Below are positions 6,224 to 10,923 of a DNA stretch of 10,923 nucleotides, in pieces. Position numbers and translations under genes: made by a program. How positions within the stretch are numbered: the first letter of the stretch is position 1; each line of letters starts with the position of its first letter. Source of the DNA: RGIG1752 sp045650425 (GTDB taxonomy: Bacteria; Bacillota_I; Bacilli_A; RF39; UBA660); assembly GCA_045650425.1 (NCBI GenBank), contig JAZRRD010000106.1, forward strand, positions 1-10,923, given 5' to 3'. The notes under the pieces were generated by a model. It was given only the letters and a program-made list of their open reading frames with translations. It was not told the origin of the DNA and searched no databases.

Positions 6224-6847
6224 TCTATTTCTTATTTTATTAGCATATAAAACAAATGGAAATTTTTTTCTTTTTTCAAATAATGATGGTATTGGTTGAC
6301 TTCCAAAAAGTTGCCAATTATATCTACCATCTTCAATTAAAAATGTATCATCAACACCAAATAAATCATATAAATGTGTAGAATTTTTAAGCATAGAATT
6401 ATCTTGTGTGTTTGTTATTAATCCTTCATATGTTCCTTTTTTAGCTTCCATATGAACATGATCACCAGTTGTAATTCCATAAGTTCCAGTTTTACCAAGC
6501 ATTTGACCTTGATTAACTCTTCTTCCAATAGTATATGAATCATCATCATGTGCTACTAATAATGTGAAATAATCACTTGTTCCATCTATAAAATTAACTT
6601 CTTCTAATGATGTGTAAACATAAGAATGATTAGCAGAATCTGCAATTGCCACCATATGCATATCTACTGGTGCATAATATGGACAACGTAATATTCTACC
6701 ATTTGCACCATATCCTTGAAAATCCATAGCATAAGTTCCAGCATGAGAATAACTTCCACCTTCACCTTGTGTTAAATACATATATTCAAAAGGAAACACA
6801 TTATTTTGTTTATTGTTACTTCCAATATATGAATGATTTGCTAACAT
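6218..6847 (-). CDS. M23-family zinc metallopeptidase (peptidoglycan endopeptidase)
   Basis: The 209-residue protein carries the M23/LytM zinc-site pattern: H35-x6-D42 (SHAGTYAMDF), then H100 (LLVAHDDD) and the H130-x-H132 pair (GDHVHMEAKKG), with the usual G-x-x-G-x-T-G run just before it (NQGQMLGKTGTYGITTG). Such enzymes cut peptide cross-bridges in peptidoglycan. No signal peptide or wall-binding domain is evident; residues 145-209 match nothing I know. In phi29 an M23 domain is the C-terminal half of tail-tip protein gp13, so this could be a virion tip enzyme for DNA entry. Its position with holin and CHAP lysin instead suggests a second endolysin. The start codon overlaps the preceding stop (TAATG, AAAGGTGAT upstream), so translation is coupled. 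A terminator stem contains its stop codon. Confidence 0.82.
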   Translation of the reverse strand: MLANHSYIGSNNKQNNVFPFEYMYLTQGEGGSYSHAGTYAMDFQGYGANGRILRCPYYAPVDMHMVAIADSANHSYVYTSLEEVNFIDGTSDYFTLLVAHDDDSYTIGRRVNQGQMLGKTGTYGITTGDHVHMEAKKGTYEGLITNTQDNSMLKNSTHLYDLFGVDDTFLIEDGRYNWQLFGSQPIPSLFEKRKKFPFVLYANKIRNRT

Positions 6848-7131
6848 TAATTATCACCTTTAAAATTTTTTAATATTAATCTTTTTAATTCAACACAAGA
6901 CATATCTTGTATATCTTTTGTTATACGATATTCTTCTAAAGTTTGTTCAAATTCATCTATTCCATATATTCTTTTATAATGATAACTTTGATTGTCTAAT
7001 ACTTCCCATACATCAAAATTATAAATATGATATTTATTAGCAATATCTATCATAGTTTCCATTAAATCTTTTTCATTAAAACACGGACAATATTTACTAT
7101 TATTTCCAATTATAATATATAATTTATACAT
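6847..7131 (-). CDS. Hypothetical 94-residue protein in the lysis block
   Basis: I do not recognise this protein. It is small, acidic and soluble-looking: an initial beta-like strand (MYKLYIIIGNN), a CPC motif at residues 15-17, a helical stretch (EKDLMETMIDIANKYH), an aromatic middle (FDVWEVLDNQSYHYKRIYG) and a helical C-terminus (CVELKRLILKNFKG). No membrane segment or signal peptide is present. It is locked between the two peptidoglycan hydrolases by TAATG overlaps on both sides, with Shine-Dalgarno AAGAAGGG before its start, so all three are made together. A lysis regulator, hydrolase partner or host-takeover protein are possibilities, none supported by sequence. Confidence 0.8.
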   Translation of the reverse strand: MYKLYIIIGNNSKYCPCFNEKDLMETMIDIANKYHIYNFDVWEVLDNQSYHYKRIYGIDEFEQTLEEYRITKDIQDMSCVELKRLILKNFKGDN

Positions 7132-7799
7132 TAATTAACCCTTCTTGCTTGTGGTTCACCTTTTTTATTACATAAACATATGTAATATTTATCAGATTTA
7201 CCCCACACTCTACGTTCTTTATCTAAATAAATTAAATCTATTAAAACTACAGTTCCAGCTTTTAAGTGTGCTTTTTGAAAATAACCTTTTTCAACACAAT
7301 ATGGTTTAAATGCCTTTAATAGTCCTACTATTTGAATGTTTTTATCATTATCACAATTTGGTGTTTTTCTTACTGCTTTTGAAAATAAAAGTTCATAATC
7401 ACCACTTATCCATTTTTCGTTTTTAATAATTCTATAATATTTTTTATTACCTTTAAAAATAGAAGCATAACCAGCTTTATAATTATCATGATATCCATTA
7501 TTTTGATCATACATTTTATTTGGTTCAATATATATTGCTACATGTCCATACCAATAATTTAATTTTGTTGCTTCATATACAATTATATCACCACGTGCAG
7601 GAACTTGAACTTCAATTGCAAGTCCTTCACTTACAAGTGATTTACCAAAATCCTTAGCATGTCCACGTGCTTTAAATGGTATATTAAAAACTTGTATTAA
7701 ATATTGTTGAATTAAACTTACACATTGACCTTCTTGATTTCCATTTGGAAGTGCTTGTTTTGTGCCAATTGTTTTATTTATAAATTCATTTAAATTCAT
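7131..7799 (-). CDS. CHAP-domain endolysin with C-terminal SH3-like wall-binding region
   Basis: The 222-residue protein has a CHAP (NlpC/P60-like) N-terminal domain: nucleophile Cys26 in EGQCVSLIQQY, a conserved ARGDIIVYEAT strand pair (68-78), and His86 in WYGHVAIYIEP, with Glu92 as likely third residue. CHAP enzymes act as amidases or endopeptidases on peptidoglycan. Residues about 132-222 resemble a bacterial SH3 fold (repeated short strands, VWGKSDKYYICLCNKKGE), a probable wall-binding domain. There is no signal peptide, so release would need the adjacent holin. I prefer ATG 7799, which has AGAAGGTG (7806-7813) 6 nt upstream. A GTG at 7808 would add three residues but lies inside that Shine-Dalgarno. 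The start comes 1 nt after the holin stop. Confidence 0.87.
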   Translation of the reverse strand: MNLNEFINKTIGTKQALPNGNQEGQCVSLIQQYLIQVFNIPFKARGHAKDFGKSLVSEGLAIEVQVPARGDIIVYEATKLNYWYGHVAIYIEPNKMYDQNNGYHDNYKAGYASIFKGNKKYYRIIKNEKWISGDYELLFSKAVRKTPNCDNDKNIQIVGLLKAFKPYCVEKGYFQKAHLKAGTVVLIDLIYLDKERRVWGKSDKYYICLCNKKGEPQARRVN

Positions 7800-7800
7800 T

Positions 7801-8202
7801 TTATTCACCTTCTTTATTTTTTAATTGTTCCAATTTGTCTTTTATTACTTGTGGAACTAAAATATTCATTTTACCTAAATTTTCAGTAATTGATATTCCT
7901 TCGGTTGCAACATAATAATAAATTACCCATGTTCTAATTAACCCAGTTGAACCCATTATTTTATCAATAATTACACTTAAACATATTAATAGAATAATAC
8001 CAAATTTTTTCAAAAATCCTTTAAATCCTACTTTTGAATTAACATTTGAATTATAAAATGCTTGTGATATACCACTTAAATAATCAATTGCCATTGCAAG
8101 AAGTAAACATTCAAGTGCAATATCGTAACCACCTAAAATATAAACAAAAAATGTTAAAACACTACTACCAATTGCTTTAATTCCAATAAGAATTTTATTC
8201 AT
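7801..8202 (-). CDS. Holin (Cp-1/TcdE-type, phage holin family 4)
   Basis: This 133-residue membrane protein should form the inner-membrane lesion that lets the lysin reach the wall. Hydrophobic segments lie at about 8-24 (IKAIGSSVLTFFVYILGG), 28-46 (ALECLLLAMAIDYLSGI), 67-83 (FGIILLICLSVIIDKIM) and a weaker one at 91-103. The AIDYLSGISQAF motif after the second segment, the paired glycine/lysine loop (SKVGFKGFLKKFG) and the late SITENLGKMNILVPQ segment are characteristic of this holin family. The tail is short and charged (DKLEQLKNKEGE). ATG 8202 has a strong Shine-Dalgarno (AGAAAGGAG, spacing 9 nt). The gene leads the lysis block, following a candidate promoter. Confidence 0.88.
   Translation of the reverse strand: MNKILIGIKAIGSSVLTFFVYILGGYDIALECLLLAMAIDYLSGISQAFYNSNVNSKVGFKGFLKKFGIILLICLSVIIDKIMGSTGLIRTWVIYYYVATEGISITENLGKMNILVPQVIKDKLEQLKNKEGE
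7806..7813 (-). promoter_or_regulatory. Shine-Dalgarno that sets the CHAP lysin start
   Basis: Minus-strand AGAAGGTG lies 6 nt before ATG 7799 and within the last codons of the holin gene. It overlaps the alternative GTG start at 7808, making that start unlikely. The layout is the same as at the lower collar start. Confidence 0.7.
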
Positions 8203-8227
8203 ATGCCCAGTCTCCTTTCTTATTATA

Positions 8228-8256
8228 ATTATATCATATTATATAATTGTTTTAAA
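8228..8256 (-). promoter_or_regulatory. Extended -10 promoter for the lysis block
   Basis: TGATATAAT (8228-8236) is a perfect TGn-TATAAT on the minus strand. TTTAAA at 8251-8256, with 17-bp spacing, matches 4 of 6 consensus -35 bases. The -35 half lies in the DNA polymerase 3' end. Downstream, TATAATTATAATAAGAAAGG flows directly into the holin Shine-Dalgarno, closely matching the tail promoter. I see no terminator between polymerase and holin, so read-through from the replication genes would also reach the holin. Confidence 0.55.
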
Positions 8257-9996
8257 AAACTTTGCATTTTTCTTTATTTCTTTATCTTTTTTAATAGTAA
8301 AATCAGTTTCTACTAATTTAACACCACCTATTACTTGTTTATATGTTAATTTTCCACCACACGTAAATCCTTCTTTAAAGTTTTCCCATGTTACAAAATC
8401 ATAACAAGTTTTAGGCATACCAGCACAAGTTATATGTATTTTATTATCATACATTTTAAGATATGTTTTTTGTCTTATAAATTTTGCATTATCAAATGTG
8501 TTTTCATGTGCCCATTTTCCAAGTTCAAAATCATCAATATCACAAAATTGTTTTACTTCATCAATTGATAAAGTTGTACTTATTGAATCAGTATCAGAAT
8601 AAATATATTTATCTTCACCATATTTTTTAATAGAATAATCTGTTATAGCTTGTGATGTTCTTATTGTTTTATCCCTTGCATATGCAGTTATAAAACATGC
8701 AATTGGAAGATATAATCCATCTTTAGTTGTTTTTTCACTTAATTCATATTTAATTATTCCATTTTCAGCAAGATATGGATATTTTTCTTGAATATCTAAA
8801 CTAGTGGCATACTTACCATATAAAGAGTTCAACATCAATTTTGCCAATTGTCTTTGTCCTAAATTACCTTGTTTTCCAGCTTCAATTTTTCTATTAGTCC
8901 ATTTATTAATATAATCATCAAAAATACCACGTATTGATTTAAATTTCCAACCTTCAATATAAGTTAAATCAAAAACATCATATTGTTCAAGAAATAATTT
9001 TAAATCAATTGAAGTTAATATTAATGTCTCAATTTCACCATCAGTTGATTCAATATATTCATTTGAAGCATAGTAATAATTATTTTTAATTTGAATAGTT
9101 GGAATTTTATTTTCTTTTATTTTAAATGCACACGTTATTTTTTGAATGTATAATGGATATAATTTATCTTCTTTATATTGTCCTACATAGTGTTTAGGAT
9201 CACCAAACGGAAGTGTTTTTAACATACATGATGGATACAAGCTATTAATATCTAATGTTATACCTTTTCCAGTATCTTTATCTTTCCATTTTTTATTTAG
9301 ATATGTAAAACCACCCTTATATGCTTTTCTTAACTCTTGATCTAAATGATAATTTAATGGTGTAAATAAATGATTAAATCTATTTATACCAACTATATCT
9401 TTATAATCTTTTAAAGCATTTGAACCAATTGTCATTTTTTCAAGATCTTCATCAAACATTATTTTTAATGCTTGTGCCATAATTTTAACATCATTTGTTA
9501 TATAATCTTTTTCTTTTGTTGTTAAAATATGTCCACGTTCTCTAACTTCATTATAATCAATTTCTAATTTTGATATTTCAAGACCAAAACTTTTAGCTAC
9601 TTTATCAACACTAAATGGAATCATTTTTAAACTATCAATAATTGTAACTTTAGATGTTTTCTTCTTAGATACTTTAAAATAAATTGTTATTGAATAAAAC
9701 ATTCCTAAATCACTAATTAAAGTAGAAAATGAATTTTCTTTTCTATCTTTATTATTTTTTATATGTTCAAATTCATGTGTTAAAAGATAATAAATAATAA
9801 ATTGTCCATCAAATTTTAAATTATGAAAATAAAACGTATCACCTTGATGTTTTTTTAAAAAATCAAAAAAACTTTCAATTGAATTATCAATTATAACATT
9901 TGAATCATTTCCTATTTCACACACTGCCCAAGCCCAAACAAAAGATTCATTATCTAACCAAGTGGCAGTTTCAAAATCTACAGTGTATTTACTCAT
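8239..9996 (-). CDS. Protein-primed family B DNA polymerase, phi29 gp2-like
   Basis: The 585-residue enzyme (phi29: 575) has all the key motifs. Proofreading exonuclease: ExoI D7-F-E9-T, ExoII HN59LKFD63, ExoIII Y165-x3-D169. Linker: Y226KGG, matching the YxGG/A motif that coordinates terminal protein and the two active sites. Polymerase: motif A D249INSLYP, motif B K386LMLNSLYG394, motif C Y466SDTDS471, and the K510TY512 triplet. The region between motifs A and B has the length expected for the TPR1 and TPR2 insertions that give terminal-protein binding and strand displacement. It replicates the linear genome from both ends using protein priming. ATG 9996 starts 8 nt after the terminal-protein stop, and that TAG stop is part of its Shine-Dalgarno (TAGGTGTATTTATG), so the two are translationally linked. 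Confidence 0.97.
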   Translation of the reverse strand: MSKYTVDFETATWLDNESFVWAWAVCEIGNDSNVIIDNSIESFFDFLKKHQGDTFYFHNLKFDGQFIIYYLLTHEFEHIKNNKDRKENSFSTLISDLGMFYSITIYFKVSKKKTSKVTIIDSLKMIPFSVDKVAKSFGLEISKLEIDYNEVRERGHILTTKEKDYITNDVKIMAQALKIMFDEDLEKMTIGSNALKDYKDIVGINRFNHLFTPLNYHLDQELRKAYKGGFTYLNKKWKDKDTGKGITLDINSLYPSCMLKTLPFGDPKHYVGQYKEDKLYPLYIQKITCAFKIKENKIPTIQIKNNYYYASNEYIESTDGEIETLILTSIDLKLFLEQYDVFDLTYIEGWKFKSIRGIFDDYINKWTNRKIEAGKQGNLGQRQLAKLMLNSLYGKYATSLDIQEKYPYLAENGIIKYELSEKTTKDGLYLPIACFITAYARDKTIRTSQAITDYSIKKYGEDKYIYSDTDSISTTLSIDEVKQFCDIDDFELGKWAHENTFDNAKFIRQKTYLKMYDNKIHITCAGMPKTCYDFVTWENFKEGFTCGGKLTYKQVIGGVKLVETDFTIKKDKEIKKNAKFFKTII

Positions 9997-10004
9997 AAAT
10001 ACAC

Positions 10005-10829
10005 CTATTCTTTAATATTTAATCCATAAACTTCTTTTAAAGTATTATTAAATGCTTCTTCATTTGAACCATAAGCAGAATAATCATATCCATTTTCACC
10101 TTTAATTTTTTTCATTTGTTTAGCTTTACTATCATATAAAACAAATGAATCCATTAAAAATTCACTTTTAGATACATAATCATAAAAATCTTTTGGATTC
10201 TTTATTGAATCTAATTGTTTTTTAAATAAATCATAATTTTCATAACTAGAAAGTCCAGCTTCAAATGTTTTCATAAAATTATCTCTAAATGTTTGTGCCC
10301 TTTTTATTTCATAATCAACATTTCCAATTTTCTTGATTCTTTCAATTGCATATCTTAATTCATCACCAGTTTTTTTATCATAATTTTTTAAAGTTTTTAA
10401 AGTAGATTCTAATCTATCTATCTTTTCATTAGTTATACCTTTATACCCTATTTTTTGTTCTTGTTTTTCTCTTTCTCTTGATAATTGTTCTTCAATTTTA
10501 GCAATTGCTAATGGTTGTTTATATTTTATTTCTTCTAATTCCCATCTTGAAATTGTAGCTTCACTATTAATTTTAACTTCTTCAATTGCATTATAATGTT
10601 GAAATCTTCTTAATGAAGATAGAGTTTGATTTAATTGTTGTCTTGTTAATATTTGACTTTTTAAATCTTTATATGTTTGTTTTTGTGGTAGTGCCACATC
10701 ACCAATATCATATCCATATTCTTTGGTTACTTTATTTATCAGATTAATTCTTTTGTTAAATTCTCTTGTTGCTTGTTGTAAAGCTTTATAATCTTCTTTA
10801 GACCATTTAATAAATGGTAATTTATTCAT
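10005..10829 (-). CDS. Genome terminal protein (replication primer), phi29 gp3-like
   Basis: This 274-residue protein matches phi29 terminal protein in length (266), in being almost wholly helical and basic, and in lying directly upstream of the polymerase. The N-terminal 80 residues contain FNKRINLINKVTKEYG and an arginine-rich SSLRRFQHYNAIEE segment, the latter resembling a pattern seen in phage terminal proteins. The middle (about 105-180) is a long Lys/Glu/Gln-rich coiled coil. The C-terminal part (185-235) should hold the priming residue, whose hydroxyl is linked to the first nucleotide: Ser220, Ser222, Ser228 or Ser234 are candidates, as phi29 uses Ser232, but I cannot decide. ATG 10829 follows TAGGTGAT, where TAG is the stop of the upstream gene. 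Assignment is mostly by context and size. Confidence 0.8.
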   Translation of the reverse strand: MNKLPFIKWSKEDYKALQQATREFNKRINLINKVTKEYGYDIGDVALPQKQTYKDLKSQILTRQQLNQTLSSLRRFQHYNAIEEVKINSEATISRWELEEIKYKQPLAIAKIEEQLSREREKQEQKIGYKGITNEKIDRLESTLKTLKNYDKKTGDELRYAIERIKKIGNVDYEIKRAQTFRDNFMKTFEAGLSSYENYDLFKKQLDSIKNPKDFYDYVSKSEFLMDSFVLYDSKAKQMKKIKGENGYDYSAYGSNEEAFNNTLKEVYGLNIKE

Positions 10830-10839
10830 AAATTATCAC

Positions 10840-10923
10840 CTACTTTTCAATATTATAACTAAATTTAATATCAATTGTATTACCTTCAATTAATACTTCC
10901 TTTGTTTTAATATTTTCTATTTT
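10840..10923 (-). CDS. C-terminal end of an unidentified gene (5' part outside window)
   Basis: An open frame enters at the window edge and encodes 27 residues, including TKEVLIEGNTIDIKFSYNIE, before a TAG stop at 10840-10842. The alternation of hydrophobic and polar residues suggests beta strands. The stop codon overlaps the terminal-protein Shine-Dalgarno (TAGGTGATAATTTATG), the same coupling as between terminal protein and polymerase, so it is probably part of the replication operon. In phi29 the genes upstream of the terminal protein encode a regulator, SSB and a DNA-compacting protein; this fragment is too short to assign. Confidence 0.65.
   Translation of the reverse strand, partial: KIENIKTKEVLIEGNTIDIKFSYNIEK

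Noticed and set aside
9892..9900. Additional TGTTATAAT extended -10 inside the DNA polymerase gene
   Set aside because: It lies within codons for the polymerase N-terminal region, lacks the downstream ATTATA and Shine-Dalgarno seen at the other sites, and has no gene start after it.
1..10923. Recoded stop codons (TGA read as Trp, or TAG suppressed), suggested by the lack of TGA stops
   Set aside because: All Trp codons checked are TGG, every conserved gene is full length under the standard code, and TAG is used twice as a real stop. Strong AT bias explains the preference for TAA.
1..10923. Integrase, transposase, toxin-antitoxin or anti-phage defence genes
   Set aside because: Every gene-sized frame on the minus strand is assigned to a phage replication, lysis or virion role or to the one small unknown. 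No such genes or insertion-sequence ends are visible.

Overview
The window is a piece of a small, very AT-rich (roughly 70-75 % A+T by eye) tailed phage of the phi29-like group: short-tailed phages with linear DNA and protein-primed replication, as in Salasmaviridae, Guelinviridae and relatives. The diagnosis rests on a terminal-protein-like gene directly upstream of a protein-primed family B DNA polymerase, and on a head-tail cluster in the same order as phi29 genes 7-8-9-10-11-12. A low-GC Gram-positive (Firmicutes) host is suggested by the AAGGAGG-type ribosome-binding sites, the holin family and the CHAP lysin. Standard code fits: Trp is TGG, and no gene is interrupted by in-frame stops.

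Every gene lies on the minus strand, so transcription runs from high to low coordinates. In that order: the 3' end of an unidentified gene (10840-10923); terminal protein (10005-10829); DNA polymerase (8239-9996); a lysis block of holin (7801-8202), CHAP lysin (7131-7799), a 94-residue unknown (6847-7131) and an M23 peptidase (6218-6847); scaffold (5803-6126); a 19-residue ORF (5729-5788); a potentially structured non-coding stretch (5646-5719); major capsid protein with a C-terminal Ig-like domain (4250-5626); tail knob (2534-4171); portal (1517-2515); lower collar (793-1524); and the N-terminal part of a receptor-binding/appendage protein (1-774), which runs off the window.

The modules are separated by punctuation. 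A TGnTATAAT-type promoter precedes the lysis block. A strong hairpin terminator ends the lysis block, and a tandem-repeat promoter region starts the scaffold/capsid unit. A second hairpin terminator follows the capsid gene, with another TGnTATAAT promoter ahead of the tail unit. Inside modules the genes overlap or nearly abut (TAATG, ATGGCTAA, stop codons inside Shine-Dalgarno sites), indicating translational coupling.

Compared with phi29 the main differences are a single coding direction and a lysis block placed between replication and capsid genes. No packaging ATPase, SSB, transcription regulator or terminal repeat is visible, so these must lie outside the window if present. The most unusual item is the 74-nt stretch ahead of the capsid gene: three abutting hairpins whose outer loops are perfectly complementary.
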